64,000 nt of DNA from Paenibacillus paeoniae (GTDB taxonomy: Bacteria > Bacillota > Bacilli > Paenibacillales > Paenibacillaceae): NCBI RefSeq assembly GCF_003388735.1, contig NZ_QUBQ01000008.1, forward strand, positions 92,963 through 156,962. The letters run 5' to 3'. A program made the translations under genes and the position numbers. A model generated the notes under the pieces. That model was given only the letters and a program-made list of their open reading frames with translations. It searched no databases and was not told the DNA's origin. Below, piece by piece: positions 53,433-62,125 of this stretch; position 1 is the first letter of the stretch, and every line of letters starts with the position of its first letter.

Positions 53433-53677
53433 TTATGCATTTTAGGGGCAAAATGCTCTATAGCATCTTCGGGGCATAAGGTAAGGAAGTATGGCCCGTT
53501 TCTACATCTATTGGTTATGACCTTTTGAATGATGAAATACCGTTCCTTCACCTCGTGATATGAAGTGTAATATAAACACGATTCTCCTTTTAGGTTCTTG
53601 TCTGTAATAGCAACAAATCCAATTCTGTTTGACGTAATATCCCGAAAATGTTCCACTGTAAGTATTTGTTCCACCAT
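53411..53677 (-). CDS. Small hypothetical protein
   Basis: 88 residues from ATG 53677, 5 nt after CGGAGG (a GTG at 53683 overlaps that site). Mixed alpha/beta sequence with a Cys/His-rich tail (MHKCIKCFA) and FVAITDKNLKGESCLYYTSYHEVKERYFIIQKV. No family recognised. Begins 17 bp after the end of the broken lipoprotein gene, so it probably belonged to the same minus-strand unit. Confidence 0.5.
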   Translation of the reverse strand: MVEQILTVEHFRDITSNRIGFVAITDKNLKGESCLYYTSYHEVKERYFIIQKVITNRCRNGPYFLTLCPEDAIEHFAPKMHKCIKCFA

Positions 53678-53693
53678 AAACACCTCCGAATTT

Positions 53694-54418
53694 TCACAAA
53701 AATAACTGAGTTGTAATTTTATTATAATTCTTTTTAAGAGTAATTTTATACATTGTTGTGCCCACTAGAAATCCAAAAATACTATATTCCGCATCCAATA
53801 AAAACTTATCAAGCGTTTGAGTTGAATAAACTAACATCGAACGATTATTCGCGTTACTTGAACCTTGAACATTCACGATTAGTATCGACCTGATGCCATC
53901 CGCATATAAAGTTGTTGTGTGGTAGGCATCATGACCCTTTGTAACAGGAGATATTTCGGTTACTGTTCTGGCAATGCTAATAATCTCTCCGTAGCGCTCA
54001 CTAGTAATCCTTGTTAGTTTATCAAATTGCTCTGCATACGTGCATTCGGAGAATTCATACACATTATCTGTAAGCAATTGCACAGCGTACTTAATATTTT
54101 TAGTGGACGAGACATCATTATCAGTGGCATTCCACTCTAAAGAAGATTTTTCTTTTCTTCTTTCTCGGGTTGTTCTGTCTGTATTGATTCTGGAGCATTA
54201 GCGGATTGAACAGAATTAGTTTGCTCTTCTTCTTGAGCAACGGAGTTTAGTTGTTTTGCAATATCTACACCTTCTTCTCGAATGCTGTTGCCCATATTCT
54301 CTCCGGCATCTGACATTTGTTGGCTCATTGATTCCGACCATTGAACCATGCCTTCACCACAGCCGGAGAGCAGCACCATAATCAAGACCATCGTATTAAA
54401 TAAACAATATTTTCTCAT
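53694..54418 (-). pseudogene. Lipoprotein gene split by a one-base deletion in an A run
   Basis: The 5' part (from ATG 54418, AAGGGGA upstream) encodes a lipoprotein signal with lipobox LLSGC and a hydrophilic Gln/Glu/Ser-rich region, ending at a stop at 54137 after EKEEKKNLL. The 3' part (53694-54083 as an isolated frame) stays open upstream to the same point: KSSLEWNATDNDVSSTKNIK then YAVQLLTDNVYEF. Adding one A to the AAAAA run near 54148 joins them into one protein of about 240 residues. No family recognised; the C-terminal domain looks like a small secreted alpha/beta domain. Confidence 0.65.
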
Positions 54419-54496
54419 GATCATTCCCCTTATTATTTGGCTTTCATATTCTTGATTGGACATAGGAAACCTGGGCTGAGAAAATTGAGGTTTCTC

Positions 54497-54741
54497 ATGC
54501 ATATATTGGATAGATTAAAAGAGGAGAGAGGTCGCTCACTTTAAATACACTTGTTCGACTTGCCAACCAACTGCGCGTTACAGTGGACGATCTGCATCAA
54601 GAATCCATTGAGAAAAGTAACGAGCATTACGTCAATAAAATCAAACGGATGGTTTTGAATCGTCCCGAAACGGAGCAACAAATGGCTCCAGACATGTTGA
54701 CTGTAATATTCTCACATCTTGATAAGCGTTCCTCAGATTGA
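54497..54741 (+). pseudogene. Remnant of an XRE-family regulator
   Basis: A 15-codon start (MHILDRLKEERGRSL, the usual first helix) runs into a stop at 54542. It is followed by a second open piece beginning LNTLVRLANQLRVTVDDLHQ, the recognisable fourth/fifth helix region of an XRE DNA-binding domain, continuing to a stop at 54741. The helix-turn-helix core between the two is missing, consistent with an internal deletion of roughly 40 codons. Confidence 0.6.
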
Positions 54742-54790
54742 AGTCGGATCGCAAGTCACACTTTTTCTATTTCCATCAAACCTTTTTCTC

Positions 54791-54997
54791 TTATACTGAC
54801 AAAGCTATGTCCTGTATGGTGATGTGATCGAGTACTTCTATGCCAATAAGCTGTCCAACGCTGACAAGCCGTTTGGTGATTTGTATATCCTCGGGACTAG
54901 GTTCAGGATTGCCGCTAGGATGATTATGGCAGCAGATAATAGAGGCACTGTTTCGCTTAATGGCAGTTCTGAATACTTCTCTTGGATGAACTAACGT
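54791..54997 (-). pseudogene. radC 3' fragment (JAB domain)
   Basis: Reading on the minus strand gives TLVHPREVFRTAIKRNSAS then IICCHNHPSGNPEPSPEDI and GIEVLDHITIQDIALSV before a stop at 54791. This is the C-terminal half of a RadC-type protein, including the HxH...D metal motif (HNHPSG, later D). A stop codon lies immediately upstream, and the N-terminal two thirds are missing. Such radC genes are common passengers of mobile elements. Confidence 0.8.
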
Positions 54998-55512
54998 CTA
55001 AATAATATATAATTGAAACTGAAAGCATCTTCGCTATGCCTAAGGCTGTGTTTAGCTTAGTTGGTCTAATGGAACGTTTTCGATATTTTAATCATAAACG
55101 CATTCCCATGTGGGTAACTACGCATATGTGAGAATGCGTTTTTTCAATTTAATTAATCCTAATTTCCGTACATACCAAAACTAAAAATGAGATTATGGGC
55201 CTGTACCTAATGAGCTGACCAAGTTGATAGCTATATAATTGATTCTATGGTCACTCAATAAGGTCTGATAGGTCACAGGCTAGGGGTTTAAAGTACTAGA
55301 ATTAGAACATTCGTTTGGAAGGATTTGGTCAAAAAAGATCGAATTCTGTATAGATGTAGATAATGTGGATTAATAAATTGTCTGTATCAATTGTACGTGT
55401 GAGCTTTGGTTGTTCAGAAATTCCAGCACTATCAGTGCTTTTTCTTCTAGCATAAACTTCCTTCAAGTTGCCATTCAACTAACTAAATACTAACTGAATT
55501 GGAGCTGATTCT
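54998..55512. other. Gene-free stretch upstream of the defence cassette
   Basis: Contains one terminator (55097-55146) and otherwise AT-rich sequence with no open frame of note. The last 70 bases before 55513 should hold the cassette promoter and the ribosome site (TTGGAGCTG), but no convincing -35/-10 pair could be fixed. Confidence 0.5.
55097..55146 (+). terminator. Rho-independent terminator upstream of the cassette
   Basis: AACGCATTC pairs with GAATGCGTT around 26 nt, followed by TTTTTC. It would insulate the cassette from upstream transcription. Confidence 0.75.
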
Positions 55513-57708
55513 ATGAAGATCATCAAAATTAAAGTTAACAACTACAGGCTACTAAGGAAATTTGAACTTGATCTTGAGAATGATCTGTCTGTTATAATTG
55601 GCAAAAACAATAGCGGAAAAACTTCCATGCTTTCAGTCTTAGACAAGTTTATTGGAAAACGTTCGAATACAAACGTATTTTCTTATGATGACTTTAATAT
55701 TGACTTTCAAAAACAAATAGAAAGATTAGTTGTTTCTAGTGCAGTCGATGATACCATTGATAATATCGGTATTACACTAACAATTATTATTTCATACGAT
55801 GAAACAGATAACTTATCTAATATTAGCAAGTTAATGATGGACTTAGATCCAAGTAATAATTACGTAGTCATTAAATTTGAATATATCTTAACAAATGAAG
55901 AATTAGTAAATATTCGAACTGACTACGCCAATCATAAAAAAGAGTGTGCAAAATCAAGCAAAGAAGCAAAGAGTATTAATGAGTATTTGAAAGATAATCA
56001 TAAAAGATACTTTAAAATGAGTAAACGAGCTTTGGGATATGACCCTATTAATTCAAGAGAGATAGATGAAGAATACGTAGATTTAGGAAAAGAGAACAAC
56101 CTTCTGGATAAAGTAATAAACTTTAAAGTTATTAGCGCAAAAAGAAACGTAACAAATAATGATTCAGATCGAGCTTTATCCACACTCTCTTCAAAGTACT
56201 ACGAAAAGAAAGAGGACAAACAGAACCAGTCCAATGAAGTACAAGATTTCAAAGATGCCCTTAGATCAACTGACTCACATCTAAATCAAATTTATAACGG
56301 ACTTTTTTCAAATGTCATAGATAAAGTCAAAAAGTTTGGTGGCCTTAATAAAGGCGATTCGATAATTAAAATCGCTTCTTCATTACAACACAGAGAACTC
56401 CTGAAAGGTAACACAACTGTTATGTATGATCATGATACAGAGCATTCTTTACCTGAAAATTATAACGGACTAGGTTATTTGAATTTAATCACAATGATTT
56501 TTGAAATTGAGATTCTACTTAGTGAATTTAGAAGGGAGTCGAACATTCATGAATCTCCAGCAGATATAAATCTGCTGTTTATTGAAGAGCCAGAGGCGCA
56601 CACGCATCCTCAAATGCAATATATTTTCATAAAAAACATAAAGGATATTCTGACGCAAGCTAGCCAGGGTGTAGACGGTAAAGAATTTAATTTACAAACA
56701 ATAATAACTACACATTCGTCTCATATTACTTCGGAATGTGACTTTAATGACATCAAGTATTTTTTCAAAACAAATACAAACGAAGTTTACTCGAAAAACC
56801 TTAAGGATTTGGAAAAAGAATATGAGACAGAAGTCCAATCATTTAAATTTTTAAAACAATATCTCACTCTTAATCGTGCTGAATTATTTTTTGTAGATAA
56901 AGCGATCTTTATTGAAGGGGATACTGAAAGAATACTTTTCCCGGCCTTTATGAAGAAAATGGATCAAGAATTTCCCGAAAATCCTTTGCTTTCTCAAAAT
57001 ATTTCGATAGTTGAAGTCGGAGCATATTCACAGATTTTCGAAAAATTCATCGACTTCATTGGTATTAAAGCATTAATTATTACGGATATAGATTCTGCAA
57101 AAAAAGTTCCTCGAAAAAACAATAAGGGAACTTTGGTACTTGAAATAAAAAAGTGCAAAGTAACTGAAAAACACGCCAGATTTTCAACGAACTCGTCTTT
57201 GAAGTTCTTTTACTCTACATCGTTTGAATTATTCAAAGAATCAAACTCGAGTGTCGCAGTAACAGTGGAAGTAGATTTACATAATGTTGATAACGAAGGT
57301 GAACTAGGATTCTTAAAGTCTCTAGATTTGCGAGGAAAATTGCTTCGCAAACATTCGGAGACAAAGCAGTGGATGCAAAAAGATGATGGGAATGTCTTAG
57401 TTATCTTTCAAATACCAGAGAAAAACTCATACAAGAAGACATATCATGCAAGAAGTTTTGAGGATGCATTTCTCCACTTAAATCAAGATTTTATTATAGA
57501 TAATCTTGATCGGTTTCAAAGCCTTAAAAATAAAGAAAATCTAAAGACGTCTAAAGACCCGTACTTATTAGCAGAGAAGTGCATTAATAAGAAACCCAGT
57601 TTTGCAATGGAAATTCTTCTCAATAGTAAAAGTGAAAATGGGCTCGATTTCTGTAATTGGCAGATTCCAGCTTACATAAAGGAAGGTTTATTATGGTTGA
57701 AAAATTAG
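55513..57708 (+). CDS. gajA: OLD-family ATP-dependent nuclease, Gabija GajA-like
   Basis: 731 residues. N-terminal SMC-like ATPase: Walker A G30-T37 (IIGKNNSGKT), Walker B with EEPEAHTHP at about 358-366, H-switch TTHSSHI at about H401. A TOPRIM nuclease domain follows with E468 in FIEGDTERILFPAF and D525-x-D527 in LIITDIDSAKK. The ATPase plus TOPRIM order is that of OLD nucleases; pairing with a UvrD-like helicase gene defines class 2 OLD, the group that includes the anti-phage Gabija system. It is longer than classical GajA (about 580 residues), with extra helical sequence around 140-250. Its 3' end overlaps the helicase gene by 16 bases. All key residues are present, so it should be active as a DNA nuclease. 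Confidence 0.8.
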   Translation: MKIIKIKVNNYRLLRKFELDLENDLSVIIGKNNSGKTSMLSVLDKFIGKRSNTNVFSYDDFNIDFQKQIERLVVSSAVDDTIDNIGITLTIIISYDETDNLSNISKLMMDLDPSNNYVVIKFEYILTNEELVNIRTDYANHKKECAKSSKEAKSINEYLKDNHKRYFKMSKRALGYDPINSREIDEEYVDLGKENNLLDKVINFKVISAKRNVTNNDSDRALSTLSSKYYEKKEDKQNQSNEVQDFKDALRSTDSHLNQIYNGLFSNVIDKVKKFGGLNKGDSIIKIASSLQHRELLKGNTTVMYDHDTEHSLPENYNGLGYLNLITMIFEIEILLSEFRRESNIHESPADINLLFIEEPEAHTHPQMQYIFIKNIKDILTQASQGVDGKEFNLQTIITTHSSHITSECDFNDIKYFFKTNTNEVYSKNLKDLEKEYETEVQSFKFLKQYLTLNRAELFFVDKAIFIEGDTERILFPAFMKKMDQEFPENPLLSQNISIVEVGAYSQIFEKFIDFIGIKALIITDIDSAKKVPRKNNKGTLVLEIKKCKVTEKHARFSTNSSLKFFYSTSFELFKESNSSVAVTVEVDLHNVDNEGELGFLKSLDLRGKLLRKHSETKQWMQKDDGNVLVIFQIPEKNSYKKTYHARSFEDAFLHLNQDFIIDNLDRFQSLKNKENLKTSKDPYLLAEKCINKKPSFAMEILLNSKSENGLDFCNWQIPAYIKEGLLWLKN

Positions 57709-59576
57709 AATTAGAAGTTCAGGAAATACTAAAATGTATAGCACGAAAACAGAACTTTTTGCTAAGTGGTGGAGCAGGATCAGGTAAGACTTATTCTTTG
57801 GTTCAACTCATCAAAGAGATTATTCATACTAATCCTTTAACTAAAATCGCCTGTATAACTTATACAAATGCAGCAGTAAAGGAAATTGAAGAAAGGGTCA
57901 GTCATCAAAATTTGAAAGTCTCAACCATCCATGATTTCTTGTGGGATAGCATTAGAAACTATCAAAAGGACCTGAAGAATGGATTAATTGATCTTATAAA
58001 TACTGAAGAGTCAAAGATAACTAGTCCAGACGGAACTGTAGAAGCATCTTACTTTAACAACGTAAATGAAGGTATTCAGTATAAAGAGTATACTCGTATA
58101 CAAGAAGGGATAATTTCTCACGATGAGGTGCTTGAGTTAGCGAATTATTTGTATAAAAAGCACTCTGTGTTATGTGACATTTTGCAAGATACGTTTCAAT
58201 TTATTTTCATCGATGAGTATCAAGATACTAGTCCACTCGTGATCAAGATATTTTTAGAACACGTAAAAAAAAGTAAACGTAGGAGTATCATTGGTTTATT
58301 TGGAGATGCAATGCAATCAATTTATGACAGCGGTATTGGAAATATAAACGAGTACATCGAATCTAACGAAGTCTTTGAAGTTCAGAAGAAGCAAAATAGA
58401 AGGAATCCTAGATTAGTCATAGAACTTGCTAATAAGTTAAGATATGATATTTTAGTTCAGGAGCCTTCAGAAGATCCTACTGCTCCTAATATGTTGAATG
58501 GAGTGATCAAGGAAGGTAATATCAAATTCCTGTATTCTAGTAATGACAGCATTGAAGAAATAAAGAAAACTTTATATTTTGAGGAATGGGATTTCACAGA
58601 CTCAAAACAGACAAAAGAGTTATATCTGACGCATAATCTTATAGCAGCCAAGGCAGGCTTCCCTAGTCTCATGGAAATATACGATAAAGATCCAATAATT
58701 AAATTTAAAAATGAAATGAGACGTAAGATTAAAGAGGACAACGTATCTATTAATGAGAATGAAACCTTTGATCAGATAGCCGATTTACTGGCAATAAGGG
58801 GCAAACAAAAAAAACTAAAGAAAGAAATTTTATTAGAAGACCCAGAGACACGTATTCTATATAACCTTTTGAAAGACAAAACATATTATGAAGTCAAAGG
58901 TATCTACTTAGATAAAGAGTCACTTATTGATGATAAAAAGCAAGATGAAACAGATGAAAATAGAAAAGGTTCAAAGAGAGATGCTTTAGTGAAACATTTG
59001 TTCAAAATCCAGCATATAGTCGATCTATACAACAAAAAAAATTACAATGAGTTTATTCGACGAACAGAGCTTCCGATTACGTCGATAAAAAGAAAAAAAG
59101 AAATTCATGATATTATTAAGAGTTTTAGCGATTTCTCTAACAAAAAAATAGGCGAGATTATTGAATTAGCCGACATTAATGGTATTTGCAAAAAGGACGA
59201 TAAGTACAATAAGTTCGTCCAAGATAATTTCTATGTTTTTGACAGAGTGAGGGAAGTTAAATATTCTGAATTTCAAAATCTATTTTTTTATTTAGAGGGT
59301 TTCACCCCATTTTCCACGCAGCACAAGATAAAAGGTGCGGAGTTTGAAAATGTACTTGTGATACTGGATAATGGAAAGTGGTCTAGTTTTAATTTCGATT
59401 ATTTATTTAGCGAGCAATCAGAAAAAGCCTCTGTGTACTACAGAACCAAAAAACTATTCTACGTGTGCTGTACAAGAGCTAGAGACAACTTAGTTGTCTT
59501 CTTTCATAACCCAAGTGATTTAATTATACGTCAAGCTAAAGATTGGTTTGGAGACGATAATGTGAAGATGATATGA
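57693..59576 (+). CDS. gajB: UvrD/Rep-like superfamily 1 helicase, Gabija GajB-like
   Basis: 627 residues from ATG 57693 (AAGGAAGG 8 nt upstream; a longer frame from 57657 lies within gajA). SF1A motifs: Walker A GGAGSGKT (26-33), Ia ITYTNAAVKEIEERV, II FIDEYQDTSP (D174-D178), III LFGDAMQSIYD, IV QNRRNPRL, V THxKGAEF form in STQHKIKGAEFENVLVI, VI YVCCTRARDNLVVF. A charged Lys/Glu-rich insertion (about residues 330-480) makes it longer than classical GajB (about 490). In Gabija the helicase senses DNA ends or single strands and works with the nuclease; here translational coupling supports the same partnership. Confidence 0.82.
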   Translation: MVEKLELEVQEILKCIARKQNFLLSGGAGSGKTYSLVQLIKEIIHTNPLTKIACITYTNAAVKEIEERVSHQNLKVSTIHDFLWDSIRNYQKDLKNGLIDLINTEESKITSPDGTVEASYFNNVNEGIQYKEYTRIQEGIISHDEVLELANYLYKKHSVLCDILQDTFQFIFIDEYQDTSPLVIKIFLEHVKKSKRRSIIGLFGDAMQSIYDSGIGNINEYIESNEVFEVQKKQNRRNPRLVIELANKLRYDILVQEPSEDPTAPNMLNGVIKEGNIKFLYSSNDSIEEIKKTLYFEEWDFTDSKQTKELYLTHNLIAAKAGFPSLMEIYDKDPIIKFKNEMRRKIKEDNVSINENETFDQIADLLAIRGKQKKLKKEILLEDPETRILYNLLKDKTYYEVKGIYLDKESLIDDKKQDETDENRKGSKRDALVKHLFKIQHIVDLYNKKNYNEFIRRTELPITSIKRKKEIHDIIKSFSDFSNKKIGEIIELADINGICKKDDKYNKFVQDNFYVFDRVREVKYSEFQNLFFYLEGFTPFSTQHKIKGAEFENVLVILDNGKWSSFNFDYLFSEQSEKASVYYRTKKLFYVCCTRARDNLVVFFHNPSDLIIRQAKDWFGDDNVKMI

Positions 59577-59698
59577 GCAATATACTCCCTGGATTTTACT
59601 TATAAGCAGAAAGGTTCGGCCCAGACTCCTTTTCCGCACTAACCTAGGTAAAGCGAAAACGAAGAGTCGGTAACAGAAATCACAAGAGAGGTAATAAC

Positions 59699-61030
59699 AT
59701 GACATCACTTGTTCCTTTTGTACTTTCATACTTATTTAGTTGTAAAAGTAAGACTGCTTTGGAACTGGAATCAATGAATCATTACGGCGGATTTAAACCT
59801 TTGAGCAACTTGATTGATAAAATATCAGGTCTTGAAGCTTTTGAGCCAATCTATGAATTTGAGCTAACAGAATTATTCTTGACGTCGTACGTACTTGAAC
59901 CAGCAATAAAAAACCAACAAACATATTCAAATGCAGACGCCATTATTCTTCTTAATCAACTAGATTCACATTTAAGGGCAAATATAAATGACTACTGGAT
60001 ATTTGCACCGTTGAATCGAGCTTATTTAACTTCTACAGTTAAGTTTGGAGACTTCATATTCATATCTGGTTCAGAGGAAGAGAAATTAACAACAATCAGT
60101 CGATTAGGAGGAACTTCAAAAAAGGAAACTCGATTACGTCTTAATCATCTCCTAAGGTCGCGTTCAAATGGTTTCCTTGATCACCCAATCGTGGGAATTA
60201 AGGTGCGTCATCAATATGGCTATGTTACGTTTCATGCTCAAAAAATTTTATACTTAGTTAACAGCATTCTTCAGTCGATATTTTGGGCACGAATCTATCC
60301 AAGCTATACATACCCTGTAAGGGCGAATCGTTACTATGAGACTAAATCAGAACATTTGATGGTTTATTCAGAACGAAATTTTTGCAATATTGCGATTGGA
60401 TTTAATCAGGATTGTAAGCTAAATCTTGATTGGTTATTTATCAATAGTAGTAAGAAACAATTTAATGATCTCTTTCAGACATTTGTACTCACAAAGTATG
60501 ATGAGTTAACCTATAGATTTTATAAAGGAGTAAAGTTCTTAAAAAAAGCCATTGAGTCAGAAGAACAGCGCGATATCTTTTCTGGCTATGGATTATCTTT
60601 GCTGCAATTAACAGTAGCAGGAGAAGCAATACTTCTTTCTCATATCGATCAAAAAAGGGCAGGTCTTGCTTTCTTGATTCCTAGATTAGTGAAAATCAAC
60701 AACATATCACCAAACCAGTGTTCGCTATTAGTTGATGAAATATATACATGGCGTTCTGAATATGTTCACGGAGGAATAGAAACCTATCCCAATTTCAATC
60801 AGGATTTTTCTCCAGGTGATACAGTCCAAAAATATATTGACTTCAAAAGAGCGGTTGCTGGTTTAATTTGTTGTGCTCCTCGTTTAATACGTTTAATGAA
60901 AAGCCGTACGAACTCTCGTTCAGGTCCTATTCTTGAAAAGTGGTTTATGTATTTAAAAAACCATTGGGTGATTGGTAGGAAATATAATCCGACTCTTGCT
61001 AATTCTTTAAAACGCGCTAGATCTAGATAA
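59699..61030 (+). CDS. HEPN-domain protein (ApeA-like HEPN), third gene of the cassette
   Basis: 443 residues. The N-terminal 250 residues are of unknown fold, with aromatic- and beta-rich segments (DYWIFAPLNRAYLTS, FGDFIFISGSEEE, LDHPIVGIKVRHQYGYVTFHAQKI). The C-terminal 150 show an ApeA-type HEPN pattern: LQLTVAGEAILLSH, KRAGLAFLIPRLVKI and the RNase signature R-x4-H at R352-H357 (DEIYTWRSEYVHGG). HEPN proteins of this kind are usually metal-independent RNases that kill or arrest infected cells (known of the superfamily). It follows gajB by 122 bp without a terminator, on the same strand, with its own GAGAGGT site. The role as a third effector is inference. Confidence 0.65.
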   Translation: MTSLVPFVLSYLFSCKSKTALELESMNHYGGFKPLSNLIDKISGLEAFEPIYEFELTELFLTSYVLEPAIKNQQTYSNADAIILLNQLDSHLRANINDYWIFAPLNRAYLTSTVKFGDFIFISGSEEEKLTTISRLGGTSKKETRLRLNHLLRSRSNGFLDHPIVGIKVRHQYGYVTFHAQKILYLVNSILQSIFWARIYPSYTYPVRANRYYETKSEHLMVYSERNFCNIAIGFNQDCKLNLDWLFINSSKKQFNDLFQTFVLTKYDELTYRFYKGVKFLKKAIESEEQRDIFSGYGLSLLQLTVAGEAILLSHIDQKRAGLAFLIPRLVKINNISPNQCSLLVDEIYTWRSEYVHGGIETYPNFNQDFSPGDTVQKYIDFKRAVAGLICCAPRLIRLMKSRTNSRSGPILEKWFMYLKNHWVIGRKYNPTLANSLKRARSR

Positions 61031-61373
61031 AATAATTATGCCCTTTGTACTATTTCACTCTTTGAGTGTAGAGCCTAGAACGAATGAGCAGTACTGCTCA
61101 ACTTTTCAATTGGTGGCGGAGATGCACTTTCGGCAGCTACGGTAATGTCGGCATCCAAAAAGCTCTATTATAGTTAGTCAATGCATTATGACAATTATTA
61201 ACCGAGAACTGTTGAATCCATTTAAATCGAGCATCGAATTCAAGAGTCCGGCTTGCCGTTTGAATATACATAACCAAGATTAGAAGCTTTAAATCAACAT
61301 CATAATTACATACTTGGATAGAAATGCCTAGGATAAGACGTTCTGATAAAGAAAATGTAATGGAGGAAAGCAA
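61031..61373. other. Gene-free stretch between the HEPN gene and the next gene
   Basis: No credible gene on the plus strand and no terminator. A 78-codon minus-strand frame (61137-61373) has no ribosome site and would overlap the start region of the next gene. It may contain the promoter of the gene at 61374. Confidence 0.5.
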
Positions 61374-62096
61374 TTGTTACCTGATTACAAGCGACCTTTT
61401 GAGCAGAAGGATTATAGAGGACATTTTATATGGACAAAACAATTATGCAAAAAACTTGGCGTAAACTCATTTTATCATGCATGCCACCAGGAAGAGCTGG
61501 AAGAGATTTTAAATACTGGAGAACTCAATTTACGAAGCAAATGGGGAATAGAACTTCCCATTGGTAGTTGGCAAGCACCGGGTGTTTGGGTCGGATTAAA
61601 TGACTACTATAATAATCATTATGGCCCTTTTCGGATTAAGTTTCGCTTGGAGGAATTAATAGGAAAGAGCTTTATTGCTTTCCGCCGTTCAGGTGATAAA
61701 AGTAGGTATTTTTTTGTTCAGTATGAAGCGCAAATCCCAATATTTATAAAGAACGGTTCCCAACAGATGCTAAATAAAATTACACCAAAATCTTATTTTG
61801 AAGAATTAGATGGTGTTTATTGTCTAAAAACTGATGCAGTTTACGATATTATTCTAACAAATCCAATCAGCATTCATAGAGCAGTTATAGAGCCAGTTAC
61901 TCACCAAAATAAATGCATTCCTCAAAAATGCCTTGGTCAAACCACAAAAGTACAAGCAAGAAGGACTTTAATTGAAATTGCTAAAAATGAGCTTAATGAC
62001 CGGATTAGAGAAAGTGTATTTATAGAACGATTCATTAAACAATTTCCGGATATGGAAGGTAGAAAGGCTGAAATTGAACTTCCTGAATTAGACTAA
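61374..62096 (+). CDS. Unrecognised protein, possible ART-like fold
   Basis: 240 residues starting at TTG 61374, 7 nt after ATGGAGG. The N-terminal segment FYHACHQEELEEILNTGELN resembles the opening of ADP-ribosyltransferase-fold proteins such as DarT (Tyr-His followed by an ILxxG helix). This is followed by GVWVGLNDYYNNHYGPFRIKF and FFVQYEAQIPIF strands. The C-terminal 60 residues are helical and charged. No catalytic Glu can be assigned with confidence. It shares the low GC of the cassette and is on the same strand, but a 343-bp gap separates it from the HEPN gene. It could be a toxin/effector or an unrelated cargo gene. Confidence 0.55.
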   Translation: MLPDYKRPFEQKDYRGHFIWTKQLCKKLGVNSFYHACHQEELEEILNTGELNLRSKWGIELPIGSWQAPGVWVGLNDYYNNHYGPFRIKFRLEELIGKSFIAFRRSGDKSRYFFVQYEAQIPIFIKNGSQQMLNKITPKSYFEELDGVYCLKTDAVYDIILTNPISIHRAVIEPVTHQNKCIPQKCLGQTTKVQARRTLIEIAKNELNDRIRESVFIERFIKQFPDMEGRKAEIELPELD

Positions 62097-62125
62097 TCTA
62101 CGCCTGTTGATTTACCAATATATAG

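Noticed and set aside
61137..61373. 78-codon minus-strand frame between the HEPN gene and the next gene
   Set aside because: No ribosome site, unremarkable composition, and overlaps the translation start region of the gene at 61374.
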